Of a stretch of DNA of 64,000 nt, positions 36,441 through 45,076 are shown piece by piece. The stretch is from an uncultured bacterium. GTDB taxonomy: Bacteria > Bacteroidota > Rhodothermia > Rhodothermales > UBA10348. The notes beneath the pieces were generated by a model. It saw nothing but the letters and a program-made list of their open reading frames with translations, ran no database searches and had not been told where the DNA came from. The position numbers and the translations under genes are program-made. The stretch's first letter is position 1; every line of letters begins with the position of its first letter. The stretch is from NCBI GenBank assembly GCA_943788505.1, contig CALSQR010000002.1, positions 1,129,213-1,193,212 of the forward strand. The letters run 5' to 3'.

Positions 36441-37379
36441 ATGCTTCTTTCAAACGGCGACCTAGCCACACCCACTGCGTACGACGAAAAATTTGAGCGC
36501 GTAGCACCTCTCGTGCTCGAAGTGGGCTTCGGTGACGGTCACTTCCTCGAACATCTGAGTTCGGCACATCCCGAATGGAATTTCCTCGGCGCTGAGGTTT
36601 CTTTGGGATCAGTATGGCGTGCTTTTCGCCGCATGAAGCGCTGCAAGGCAAACCATGTCCGGCTGTACAAAGGGAATGCCCGATTCATTGTTAGGGATAC
36701 GATTCCAGAAGGGGCGTTACACCGGGTATATGTAAACTTTCCGGACCCTTGGCCCAGGAAGAAACACCTCAAGAATCGACTTCTTCAGGCCCCGTTTTTT
36801 CAAATTCTATCCTCTCGTCTTGAGCCAGGAGGAGCGCTTCTTCTGACAACCGACCATCCTGAATATTTCGAATTTTCGGTCTCCGAAGGAGAGGCGTCAG
36901 GATGTTTTGATATAGTGAAGGGGCCACCGCCACCAGCTACCCTGGAAACCAAGTATGCCCGCAAATGGCGGGATCAACAAAAAGAAATCCTCCATGCGGA
37001 ATTTCGAGTCCGGCACACAATGCCGGATCCGGAGCCACGCCTGACAACGATTCCCATGCAGCACGCAATCCTCGATGGATCCCTAGACGGGATCGGTTCT
37101 TTTACGAAGCAGGTTCGCTCATTCAAGGGCGGTCATGCGATCATTCTTGAGGCCTATCGCGGTCTCGATGGATCCGGATTGTTGTTCAAAGGGGTTTCTG
37201 AAGAGACGGATCTACGACAGGAGCTGGTGATACAGGCTTGGTCTACCAAAGAGGGTGTTCTTGTCAGTCTGCAACCGTTTGGTAACCCGATGACAACGCG
37301 AGGCGTGCGAGAAGCGGTGATGGCTGTCGCCGACTGGTTGGTAAGTCAGGGCCTGACAATGAGGCAAGCCTGGGTATAG
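36441..37379 (+). CDS. trmB: tRNA (guanine-N7-)-methyltransferase with C-terminal extension
   Basis: 312 residues against about 210-240 for the common form. The SAM-binding motif is LEVGFGDGHFLEHL, and the tRNA-binding signature YVNFPDPWPRKKHLKNRL is intact, with TTDHPEYF and TLETKYARKW later. TrmB methylates G46 of tRNA. The last 100 residues (from about 205) form an extra beta-rich domain; long TrmB versions with an added C-terminal domain are known in several deep-branching groups. The gene starts 14 bases after the DUF5916 gene. Confidence 0.92.
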   Translation: MLLSNGDLATPTAYDEKFERVAPLVLEVGFGDGHFLEHLSSAHPEWNFLGAEVSLGSVWRAFRRMKRCKANHVRLYKGNARFIVRDTIPEGALHRVYVNFPDPWPRKKHLKNRLLQAPFFQILSSRLEPGGALLLTTDHPEYFEFSVSEGEASGCFDIVKGPPPPATLETKYARKWRDQQKEILHAEFRVRHTMPDPEPRLTTIPMQHAILDGSLDGIGSFTKQVRSFKGGHAIILEAYRGLDGSGLLFKGVSEETDLRQELVIQAWSTKEGVLVSLQPFGNPMTTRGVREAVMAVADWLVSQGLTMRQAWV

Positions 37380-37404
37380 AGAGTATTATGCCTGGTAGAC
37401 AGGT

Positions 37405-38958
37405 TCAGTCCGTTAGGCCACCACGATTGCGGCGCCAAGAGGAAAATCTAGCGGGAGCAGATGATCCTGTAGGAATAGATGATGCCCCGCCGGCGGAGGA
37501 TGCAGGCCCATGTCCTTGTTCATGACGGTGCCCATCCACGAATAAGGCCGCAGCAATGGCGAGCGTCTCTTCATCTTCAGCCGTTAAGGCATTCATTTCT
37601 TCTGGACGGAAGTGGTCATCCACAAAGTGCGTCGAAAAGTGACCTGAAGTGAAGGCTTCGTGTTCCATGACAAAGCGGCAGAAGGGTATGGTCGTGGGCA
37701 CACCAGCGACTTCATATTCATCCAATGCACGGATCATTCGAGCGATCGCAGCTTCTCGATTGGGGCCCCACGTCGTGAGTTTTGAAATCATTGGGTCGTA
37801 GAAGAGCGATATGTCGGATCCTTCTTCCACCCCACTATCAACGCGAACGCCAAATCCAGATGGCGGGTCATGAGCGAGCAGTCGGCCAGGTCCCGGAAGA
37901 AAGCCGTTGGCGGGGTCTTCTGCATAGATGCGACACTCAATGCTATGGCCTGAAATGGCCAGATCGTCTTGCGAGAACGCAAGCGGATGGCCTTCTGCTA
38001 CCAGAAGCTGCTGCTCCACGAGATCGATGCCTGTGATTCCCTCCGTCACGGGGTGCTCCACCTGCAGCCGTGTGTTCATCTCCATGAAATAAAAATTCAT
38101 GTCCTTGTCAAGCAGGAATTCCACGGTTCCAGCTCCGACGTAGCCGCAGGAGCGGGCAGCTCGGATGGCTGCTTCTCCCATGGCGGCGCGAAGCGCTGGC
38201 GTAAGAACGGAAGAAGGGGCTTCTTCAACCACCTTTTGGTGTCGGCGCTGTATAGAGCACTCTCGCTCGAATAGATGCAGGATCGTCCCGTGGGTATCTG
38301 CAAGAATCTGAAATTCGATGTGGCGCGGCTGCTCGATGTATTTCTCGATGAACACCCTACCGTCGCCGAAAGCAGACGTGGCCTCTCGAGAAGCCGTCTC
38401 TAGCGCTGACTGGAAGTTTTCGGCTTTACGGACAATGCGCATCCCTTTGCCGCCGCCGCCGGCTGCTGCCTTGATTAGAACTGGGTAGCCGATTCCGGCG
38501 GCGGTCGTTTCCGCTTCATCTGGATCGGAGATAGCATCGATGGTGCCAGGAGCCATTGGAACGCCCGCCTCTTCCATCAAGGCGCGGGCAGCAGTTTTGT
38601 CCCCCATCGCCTCAATGGCCTCTGGCGTTGGCCCAATGAAAATAATACCGGCATCCTCGCAGGCAGCCGCGAATCGGTAGTTTTCTGATAAGAACCCGTA
38701 CCCAGGGTGAATCGCATCTGCACCTGTCTCTTTCGCCGTTGCAAGAATTCGCTCTGTTACGAGATACGATTCAGACGATGGAGACCCTCCAATATGGACG
38801 GACTCATCAGCCATTCGAACGTGCAAGGCAGTTCGATCTGCATCAGAAAAAACGGCTACCGTGGCAATGCCCATTTCCTGGCAGGAACGCATGATCCGGA
38901 TGGCAATTTCTCCCCGGTTTGCTATAAGTACCTTGCGGATGCGGCGAATGTCTGACAT
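37405..38958 (-). CDS. accC: Biotin carboxylase subunit of an acyl-CoA carboxylase
   Basis: 517 residues. Biotin carboxylase domains are complete: N-terminal VLIANRGEIAIRIMRSCQ, ATP-grasp glycine loop KAAAGGGGKGMRIV, catalytic EMNTRLQVEHPVTE and the C-terminal domain (GFGVRVDSG, then YDPMISKLTTWG). The last 60 residues are low-complexity Ser/Ala/Gly-rich and lack a biotinyl-lysine motif, so a separate biotin carrier protein is needed. No carrier or carboxyltransferase gene is adjacent. Acetyl-CoA versus propionyl/methylcrotonyl-CoA specificity cannot be decided. Confidence 0.9.
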   Translation of the reverse strand: MSDIRRIRKVLIANRGEIAIRIMRSCQEMGIATVAVFSDADRTALHVRMADESVHIGGSPSSESYLVTERILATAKETGADAIHPGYGFLSENYRFAAACEDAGIIFIGPTPEAIEAMGDKTAARALMEEAGVPMAPGTIDAISDPDEAETTAAGIGYPVLIKAAAGGGGKGMRIVRKAENFQSALETASREATSAFGDGRVFIEKYIEQPRHIEFQILADTHGTILHLFERECSIQRRHQKVVEEAPSSVLTPALRAAMGEAAIRAARSCGYVGAGTVEFLLDKDMNFYFMEMNTRLQVEHPVTEGITGIDLVEQQLLVAEGHPLAFSQDDLAISGHSIECRIYAEDPANGFLPGPGRLLAHDPPSGFGVRVDSGVEEGSDISLFYDPMISKLTTWGPNREAAIARMIRALDEYEVAGVPTTIPFCRFVMEHEAFTSGHFSTHFVDDHFRPEEMNALTAEDEETLAIAAALFVDGHRHEQGHGPASSAGGASSIPTGSSAPARFSSWRRNRGGLTD

Positions 38959-39094
38959 ATCTTCCGATTCGTGCTCTTGGCACGGAATTAGCTAGTTTGT
39001 GCAAAGGTAACGGGAGCTATTCAATGGACGCACACGTTTCGTGGCGGCCCCATGAATACACATTGCAGGATACGAATCGTCAAAGCGGGACACC

Positions 39095-40057
39095 ATGCCC
39101 TCAGATTTCTATACCATACTGGGAGTAGACGAAAAAGCAGATGCGGATGCCATCAAGAAGGCATACCGTAAGCTTGCTCGCGAACTACATCCAGACCGTA
39201 ACCCGGACGATGCATCGGCCGAAGATCGGTTTAAGGAAGTTCAAGGCGCCTACGAAACGCTCTCGGATCCTGGAAAGCGAAAGCAATATGACCGTATGCG
39301 CCGTTTCGGTGGTCCCAGCCCTGGTTCTGGTGGATTTAATACCCAGGGTGGTGGACGGTATTATCAGCGCCCTAATGGAACGTATGTGCGAATGGACGGC
39401 AGTGGTGGCGATCCCGGCGGATACGGCCCTGGAGGTTTTAGTGGCGATCCTGGACTAGGGGATATCTTCGAGCGATTTTTTGGTGGCCGCCCAGGGGAAT
39501 CTGCCGCTCCAGGCTCGCGAAGCGGAGCTGGTTCGCGTCCTCGAGGCGCTGCCGATCCAAAGGCTTATGACCGAAACCGGACCGTCCGCATTTCTTTTGA
39601 GCGGATGCTTAACGGGGGCAAAATCAGCTTTACACTGGACGGCGAAAAAATCTCTATTCCTTTTCCCAAAGGTGTGAAGGACGGTCACAAGGTGCGCGTG
39701 CGAGGAAAAGGTCGCTCGATGCCCAATGGTGGTGCTGGAAATCTGTATGTGACCTTACGTGTTGAGGAGGATGAGCGCTTTCTACGTGAAGACCTAGCTA
39801 TTCATACCCACCTTCAGGTGTCAGTATTTGACGCTATGCTAGGAGTTTCTACAGAAGTTGGCTCGCCCCATGGCAAAAGACTCAAATTGACTATTCCTTC
39901 TGGATCACAACCTGGAGACAAGCTTCGGATCCGGGGACATGGCGTTGAAACAGACGATAAAAAGGGCGATCTGATCGTTCATCTAGATATTGTGGTCCCC
40001 GACAAGCTTAGTGATGAGCAGCGGGCACTGATTGAACAGGCGCGAGATGCCGAATAG
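39095..40057 (+). CDS. CbpA-type DnaJ co-chaperone
   Basis: 320 residues. The J-domain (1-70) has the HPD motif (ARELHPDRNPDD). A Gly/Phe/Pro-rich linker runs from about 72 to 150, then two DnaJ C-terminal beta domains (VRISFERMLNGGKISFTLDG, then LRVEEDERFLREDLAI and LKLTIPSGSQPGDKLRIRGHG). The four CxxCxGxG zinc repeats of true DnaJ are missing, so it is a CbpA/class B type. It stimulates DnaK ATPase. It stands alone, 136 bases from the divergent accC. Confidence 0.92.
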   Translation: MPSDFYTILGVDEKADADAIKKAYRKLARELHPDRNPDDASAEDRFKEVQGAYETLSDPGKRKQYDRMRRFGGPSPGSGGFNTQGGGRYYQRPNGTYVRMDGSGGDPGGYGPGGFSGDPGLGDIFERFFGGRPGESAAPGSRSGAGSRPRGAADPKAYDRNRTVRISFERMLNGGKISFTLDGEKISIPFPKGVKDGHKVRVRGKGRSMPNGGAGNLYVTLRVEEDERFLREDLAIHTHLQVSVFDAMLGVSTEVGSPHGKRLKLTIPSGSQPGDKLRIRGHGVETDDKKGDLIVHLDIVVPDKLSDEQRALIEQARDAE

Positions 40058-40116
40058 GGGATGAAGGTCCGCTATTTCGCTTTAAATACGCGGTTTTCGG
40101 TCGATAAAGAAGACGG

Positions 40117-42231
40117 ATGCGCATGCTTCGTTTTCATATCACGTTGTTCGCAGTTCTGGGGTTCTTTTCGATCCTGCAGGCACCGCATGCCCATGCCCAA
40201 TCGGACTGGTGGTCCCGGGTAGATGGGCCATACGGAGGGACCACGATGTGGGACCTCATCGAACTAGACAATGGACAGGTCCTCGCTGCAACGTCAAACG
40301 GAGTGTATACCAGTCAAGATCAAGGAGATACTTGGGAAGGTTTTTCTGATGGATTGACGGCCTTTGACGTGCGAGACATCATCCAAACATCTGACGGAGT
40401 AGTCTGGGCTGCAACGTTTGGCCGAGGACTTTTTCGCTGGGATTCTGCGAGATCAAGTTGGCAGTCTGGTAGATTGTCTAACACCTATCTGACAATGCTT
40501 CATGAGCCTCGATTTGGAATCTTGCTAGCTGGGGGTAACGGCTTTGTATACAGGAGCGAGACGGCGGGATCAGTGTGGGCTTCGCATACGCTGGATGGCT
40601 TTGCGGTAAACGTTCAGCACCTTTCAGGAAACACAACGCATATTTTTGCTGGAACGAACCTGGGGATTTTTCGCTCAGCTGACGAAGGCCGGACCTGGGA
40701 GTTTTCCTCCTTTGGCCTGCAGGAATACAACACATTAACACTTGCTACAAACGATGAAGGCCATGTCTTTGCTGGCATGCAACCTGGCTCGGGTGGGTGT
40801 GCGCTCTATCGATCGCGCGGCAACGGAAGCATATGGACATGTGTTCAGCCAGCGACCGACCCACTGACCGTTCCGATGTTGGAAAAGGGGTCAGACGGAG
40901 CGATGTATGCAGGTGGCTTTCGCAATCTCTACAAAAGCTTTGATGAAGGAGCAACGTGGACGGCGAGACGGACCTCCGGATCCAATGTCCAATCCGTGTT
41001 GGTGATGGGCTCCAGAATACTAGTTGGAACTCATGGGCAAGGAATTCTTCAATCCTCTGATAGTGGAGTCAATTGGACCGATGCGAATCAGGGGTTGCGC
41101 AGCGGCATTACCGTGGTCCGGTATTTGGACGATGGTCGCATTGTGGCTGGCTCGCGTGGGGGGCTTTTCCAATCCAAGAATCTAGGACAGTCCTGGAGCA
41201 GGATTAACGAAGAAATGCCTCTAATCCAGGAGATCACGGATGTAGCACTGGATGCGCAAGGCAGAATGATTGCTAGCTCAAAAGCAGGTGTTTGGCGCCT
41301 CGATCCAGAAGCAGGGTGGTCAGCGCTGGGTCCACCCGGCATGCCAGCCATTCGAGATGTGGACGTTGCTCCAGACGGAACAGTTTTAGCCGGATATCAC
41401 GCCGGAGTTTGGCTGCTCAGTGGTACGACATGGGTGAACTCGCTCATCAAAGGGCCAGATCAAGCTTCGCGCGATGTCGGGGCTGTCCTAACGACGGCTT
41501 CAGGCGTAATGCTGGCCGGTTCAGCGTGGGATTCCTGGCGTCGTGAGGCCGGAAGCGTTGATTGGCAACTCATGGGTACGGACAGGTTGCCCTGGTTCGA
41601 CATTCAAGCTCTAGCCGAGCAGGATGGACGAATTTTGGCTGGGACCAAATTTGCGGGCGTCATGCAGTCGTGGGATAATGGTCTGACATGGAATAGTGCA
41701 GGCACTGGTCTCGGCGGGAGCGAAGACGTTCGGGATGTCCAATTTGACCCCTATGGAACGCCGTATATCAGTACCTACGGGAGTGGCATTTTTCAACTAA
41801 ATCCTTGGAGTCATACCTGGCTTCCTGTCAACGGCGGACTCGAGGGGCATTTCAGGGTTACTTCCCTCGCATTTGATGGATACGGAAATGCGTATGCAGG
41901 GACAATTGACGGAGGGCTTTACAGCCATGTGTCCAGAGGTGTATCTATCGAGGACGCGCCAAGTGTCGCATCTACGGTGGGACTCGGTGCGCCGTGGCCT
42001 AATCCGACGTCGGGTGTGGTCCATCTCCCCGTCAACATGCGTCAGTCGGACGATGTTGAGCTTCGCGTTGTGGATTTGCTGGGCCGAGAACGTCATTTTG
42101 ACATCCGATTCGCACCTTTTGGTCAAAGTGATGTCACGCTTGACCTGCCTCGACTATCTCCGGGTGTGTATTTCGTACGCATAACAACCGATGGGCTTAC
42201 GTCCAGCCGTTCGTTTACGGTGATCAACTGA
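40117..42231 (+). CDS. Secreted beta-propeller protein with T9SS C-terminal sorting domain
   Basis: 704 residues; the start may be the first or third codon Met. A signal peptide covers about 1-28. The body is a series of BNR/photosystem II stability factor-like repeats, each about 45 residues with 'S.D.G.TW' (QDQGDTWEGF, ADEGRTWEFS, FDEGATWTAR, SDSGVNWTDA), predicting a seven-bladed or double propeller. The last 90 residues are a type A T9SS sorting domain: PWPNPTSGVVHLP, ELRVVDLLGRE and LSPGVYFVRI. Export through the PorX-regulated type IX system is expected. The ligand is unknown. Confidence 0.88.
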   Translation: MRMLRFHITLFAVLGFFSILQAPHAHAQSDWWSRVDGPYGGTTMWDLIELDNGQVLAATSNGVYTSQDQGDTWEGFSDGLTAFDVRDIIQTSDGVVWAATFGRGLFRWDSARSSWQSGRLSNTYLTMLHEPRFGILLAGGNGFVYRSETAGSVWASHTLDGFAVNVQHLSGNTTHIFAGTNLGIFRSADEGRTWEFSSFGLQEYNTLTLATNDEGHVFAGMQPGSGGCALYRSRGNGSIWTCVQPATDPLTVPMLEKGSDGAMYAGGFRNLYKSFDEGATWTARRTSGSNVQSVLVMGSRILVGTHGQGILQSSDSGVNWTDANQGLRSGITVVRYLDDGRIVAGSRGGLFQSKNLGQSWSRINEEMPLIQEITDVALDAQGRMIASSKAGVWRLDPEAGWSALGPPGMPAIRDVDVAPDGTVLAGYHAGVWLLSGTTWVNSLIKGPDQASRDVGAVLTTASGVMLAGSAWDSWRREAGSVDWQLMGTDRLPWFDIQALAEQDGRILAGTKFAGVMQSWDNGLTWNSAGTGLGGSEDVRDVQFDPYGTPYISTYGSGIFQLNPWSHTWLPVNGGLEGHFRVTSLAFDGYGNAYAGTIDGGLYSHVSRGVSIEDAPSVASTVGLGAPWPNPTSGVVHLPVNMRQSDDVELRVVDLLGRERHFDIRFAPFGQSDVTLDLPRLSPGVYFVRITTDGLTSSRSFTVIN

Positions 42232-42247
42232 TCAGGCTTGTTGTAGC

Positions 42248-42272
42248 GGCCCCCATCTAAAGGGAGCCTTTT
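42248..42272 (+). terminator. Probable intrinsic terminator of the T9SS cargo gene
   Basis: GGCCCCC (42248-42254) and GGGAGCC (42262-42268) pair with one mismatch around a 7-base loop, followed by TTTT. It lies 17 bases past the stop of the preceding gene. Confidence 0.5.
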
Positions 42273-42428
42273 CCGATGCGCCCATGCCATCACAGCGCTT
42301 CTCCCTGAAGTTCAGACGATGTCCTCTGTTGACTCATCAGACACGAATAACGGGAAAGCGCAACCTGCAAAAGTTGGGCGCCTGTCGATTAAGGGACCGT
42401 AAAGTCTTGTGCCCTACGCTGTTGGGAC

Positions 42429-42458
42429 TTGCGCGATAAATGTCGATTGCCGTATACT
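42429..42458 (+). promoter_or_regulatory. Putative promoter of the methionine operon
   Basis: TTGCGC (42429-42434) and TATACT (42453-42458) are 18 bases apart. Transcription would begin around 42465, immediately before the first helix of the SAM riboswitch. The -35 box is a weak match; the exact fit to the riboswitch start is the main support. Confidence 0.5.
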
Positions 42459-42465
42459 TGCAACA

Positions 42466-42579
42466 CTTCCATCAAGAACGACCGAGGGACAGGCCCTGAG
42501 ACGTCGTAGCAACCGCGATTCCGATAGGAATCAGAAGGTGCTAAATCCTGCTCAAAGCGAGACCGAGACAGATGGGAAG
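42466..42579 (+). promoter_or_regulatory. SAM-I (S-box) riboswitch aptamer
   Basis: The conserved S-box blocks appear in order: ATCAAGA (P1 5' side and kink), GAGGGACAGGCCC, GTAGCAACC, a variable P3 stem around GATTCCGATAGGAATC, GGTGCTAAATCCTGC, and the closing AGATGGGAAG. P1 pairs CTTCCATC (42466-42473) with GATGGGAAG (42571-42579). The downstream genes are methionine biosynthesis enzymes, as expected for this class. SAM binding should stabilise P1 and turn the operon off. Confidence 0.93.
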
Positions 42580-42604
42580 GACACCGGAGCCCGACTCCGT
42601 GGTG

Positions 42605-42639
42605 CCCCTCCCCATATTTCTGGCGAGGGTTTTTTGTTT
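42605..42639 (+). terminator. Riboswitch-controlled intrinsic terminator with competing antiterminator
   Basis: CCCTC (42606-42610) pairs with GAGGG (42625-42629), extended by CCA/TGG inside, and is followed by six T and more (TTTTTTGTTTT). The segment CCTCCCCAT (42607-42615) can instead pair with ATGGGAAGG (42572-42580), the 3' strand of riboswitch helix P1, with one mismatch. The two pairings exclude each other, which is the standard S-box attenuation switch: with SAM, P1 and the terminator form; without SAM, the antiterminator forms. Confidence 0.88.
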
Positions 42640-42807
42640 TAGGGCAAGATGGGAGATCGCTCCGAGGCACCAGCCCCGGTCGCGGCCCCAGCCGCAGCGT
42701 CTCCCAGCACTTCTTGGACGCTGCGCTCTACAAAGGACCGATCAATCGGACATCTCGATGGACTCCCAAACGGAACCCACCATCCTGACATTCCAACCGA
42801 TCAGATC

Positions 42808-43995
42808 ATGCATCCCCAGACTCGTCTCACGCTCGCAGGACAGCGCACCGATGACACATTCCGCAGCGTAGCGCTGCCGATTTACCAGTCCGCCATTTTT
42901 CGCTTCGACTCTACGGACGAAAAGCCCGCTTTCGATTACTCACGCAGTGGTAACCCTACCCGTGCCGCGCTTGAGGATACCCTAGCCGATCTAGAAGGAG
43001 GCGCAGGAGCGGTATGCGTAGCCAGCGGAATGGCAGCGATCTCAACCGTTCTGTCTCTGTACCCAGCTGGCGCGCATATCGTGTGTTCGCACGATTGCTA
43101 TGGCGGCACGGAGCGGTTGTTAACTTGGCTTCAATCGCAAGGAAAACTGGAGGTAACCTACGCGGACCTCAGTGATCCTGTCAATTTGAGCGTGGCACTT
43201 CGCCCCGAAACAACTGCTGTGTGGGTAGAGACACCATCCAACCCGCTGCTGCGGATCGTGGACTTGAAACGCGTCGGTAGCATTGCACGCGAAGCGAACA
43301 TCGATTTCATTGTCGATAATACCTTTCTGTCCCCGCTGCTGCAGCGGCCGTTCGAGTTCGGCGCAGACTTCGTGGTGCACTCTACTACCAAATATCTGAA
43401 TGGTCACTCCGACGTGGTTGGCGGGGTTGTGGTAGCTCGCACGAAAGAGGGACGGGATAGGGCACATTTCGCCGCCAATGCTCAGGGTGCGACAGGCGTC
43501 CCGTTCGACAGTTGGCTGATTTTGCGGGGGCTAAAGACGCTACCACTTCGCATGCGTCAGCACGAAGAAAATGCCTCAGCAGTCGCACAGTACTTGGATG
43601 CACACGATCTGATCGAAGAGGTGTTTTATCCAGGTCTCCCGAGCCACGAAGGACACGAACTGGCTAAACGTCAACAATCTGGTTTTGGCGGAATGGTTTC
43701 TTTCCGATTGAGCAACGAGGCGAGCATTCGTCAGCTTCTCGACACGACCCACGTCTTCACGCTGGCCGAGTCATTGGGAGGCGTCGAGTCCCTGATCGAG
43801 CAGCCATCGACCATGAGCCATGCATCCATGCGCCCTGAGGCGCGGGCAGCAGCCGGAATCACGGACCAAGTGATTCGTTTGTCGGTGGGTGTTGAGCACA
43901 TTGATGATCTCCTTGCAGACTTGGAGCGGGCGCTCGACGCCTCTCGATGTTTGCCAACCCGAACTACGCGACTAGGCGCTCCGAGTCATGTCTGA
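42808..43995 (+). CDS. metB: Cystathionine gamma-synthase family PLP enzyme
   Basis: 395 residues from the ATG at 42808 (MHPQTRLTLAGQRTDD). An earlier ATG at 42649 would add 53 low-complexity residues, foreign to the family. The PLP lysine is in HSTTKYLNGHSD, with Tyr in DYSRSGNPTR and VASGMAAIS motifs, and PQ/SLGGVESLIEQPSTMSH in the C-terminal domain. It should join activated homoserine and cysteine to cystathionine; a gamma-lyase or sulfhydrylase activity cannot be excluded by sequence alone. It is the first gene behind the SAM riboswitch and overlaps metX by 8 bases. Confidence 0.88.
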   Translation: MHPQTRLTLAGQRTDDTFRSVALPIYQSAIFRFDSTDEKPAFDYSRSGNPTRAALEDTLADLEGGAGAVCVASGMAAISTVLSLYPAGAHIVCSHDCYGGTERLLTWLQSQGKLEVTYADLSDPVNLSVALRPETTAVWVETPSNPLLRIVDLKRVGSIAREANIDFIVDNTFLSPLLQRPFEFGADFVVHSTTKYLNGHSDVVGGVVVARTKEGRDRAHFAANAQGATGVPFDSWLILRGLKTLPLRMRQHEENASAVAQYLDAHDLIEEVFYPGLPSHEGHELAKRQQSGFGGMVSFRLSNEASIRQLLDTTHVFTLAESLGGVESLIEQPSTMSHASMRPEARAAAGITDQVIRLSVGVEHIDDLLADLERALDASRCLPTRTTRLGAPSHV

Positions 43996-45076
43996 GCAAA
44001 AAGTAGCGCATTTCGAGCGTTTTGAACTCGAAAGTGGCCAAGTTCTCAATGCCGTTGAGGTGGCTTATCGGACATGGGGGCAACTCAATGACCGCCGAGA
44101 TAATGCCTTCGTCGTATTCCACTCCCTCACGGGCGATGCAGATATCACTGGTTGGTGGGGTCCGCTTATCGGTCCCGGAAGGGCTGTTGATACGAACAGA
44201 TATTTTGTGATCTGTGCCAACCTGCTCGGATCTTGCTACGGCACCACCGGTCCGTCGACCCACAATCCGGACTTGGGTCGATCTTGGCAGGCTGATTTTC
44301 CGGTGCCAACCGTGCGCGACAATGTTAGGCTTCAGCAACAGCTTGTTCGACAACTTGGAGTCAAACGGGTTGATTCCGTACTGGGCGGATCCCTTGGTGG
44401 AATGCTTGCCCTGGAATGGGCGGCCATGGATCCAGATCTGGGTCATGTGATAGCCGTGTCTACGAGTGGTCGGCACTCGGCTTGGTGCATCGCCTGGAGC
44501 GAGTCGCAACGGCAGGCGATCTATTCAGACCCCAACTTCAATGGCGGGTATTATTCGGCGGCGAGTCCGCCATCGGGCGGCCTCGCCGCCGCACGCATGA
44601 TGGCCTTGCTCTCGTATCGGACCCCTGATTCATTCACGGCGCGGTTTGGTCGGGAAACGGTGAAGGACGAAGGCGCCGAGGCTCAGTTCACCGTTCAATC
44701 GTATTTGGACTACCAGGGAGAGAAACTGGTCCGGCGTTTTGATGCCAATAGCTATGTCCGCCTCTCGCAGACCGCTAATACACACGATCTATCGCGGAAT
44801 AGGGGAAAATACGAGGATGTCTTGGCAGGTATTGAGCAGCCTGCTCTAATCGTGGGTATCAATACCGATATCCTGTTTCCCCTTTCCGAACAGCGTGAGC
44901 TCGCCGACGGCTTACCGAATGCCACGCTCGAGGTAATCCATTCGTCTCACGGTCATGATGCGTTTTTGATAGAGGGAGACAGGCTCAACACTATTATCTG
45001 GCGCTGGCTTCATGGTAAAACACCAGCCCAACGAACTTCTTCATCTGCATCCCTGAATCCATGCGTATCGATCTAA
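43988..45076 (+). CDS. metX: Homoserine O-acyltransferase (MetX type)
   Basis: 362 residues of the alpha/beta hydrolase fold. Nucleophile Ser is in VLGGSLGGMLALEWA; earlier motifs HSLTGDAD and NLLGSCYGTTGPSTHNP are hallmark MetX sequences. The late Asp is in GINTDILFPLSEQ and the His in HSSHGHDAFLIEG. It activates homoserine with an acetyl (or succinyl) group for MetB. It overlaps metB by 8 bases and the following SDR by 16 bases, so the operon is tightly translated together. Confidence 0.95.
   Translation: MSEQKVAHFERFELESGQVLNAVEVAYRTWGQLNDRRDNAFVVFHSLTGDADITGWWGPLIGPGRAVDTNRYFVICANLLGSCYGTTGPSTHNPDLGRSWQADFPVPTVRDNVRLQQQLVRQLGVKRVDSVLGGSLGGMLALEWAAMDPDLGHVIAVSTSGRHSAWCIAWSESQRQAIYSDPNFNGGYYSAASPPSGGLAAARMMALLSYRTPDSFTARFGRETVKDEGAEAQFTVQSYLDYQGEKLVRRFDANSYVRLSQTANTHDLSRNRGKYEDVLAGIEQPALIVGINTDILFPLSEQRELADGLPNATLEVIHSSHGHDAFLIEGDRLNTIIWRWLHGKTPAQRTSSSASLNPCVSI

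Noticed and set aside
42649-42807. N-terminal extension of 53 residues for metB
   Set aside because: The added part is Ala/Pro/Ser-rich and unlike cystathionine gamma-synthases; the ATG at 42808 fits the family.
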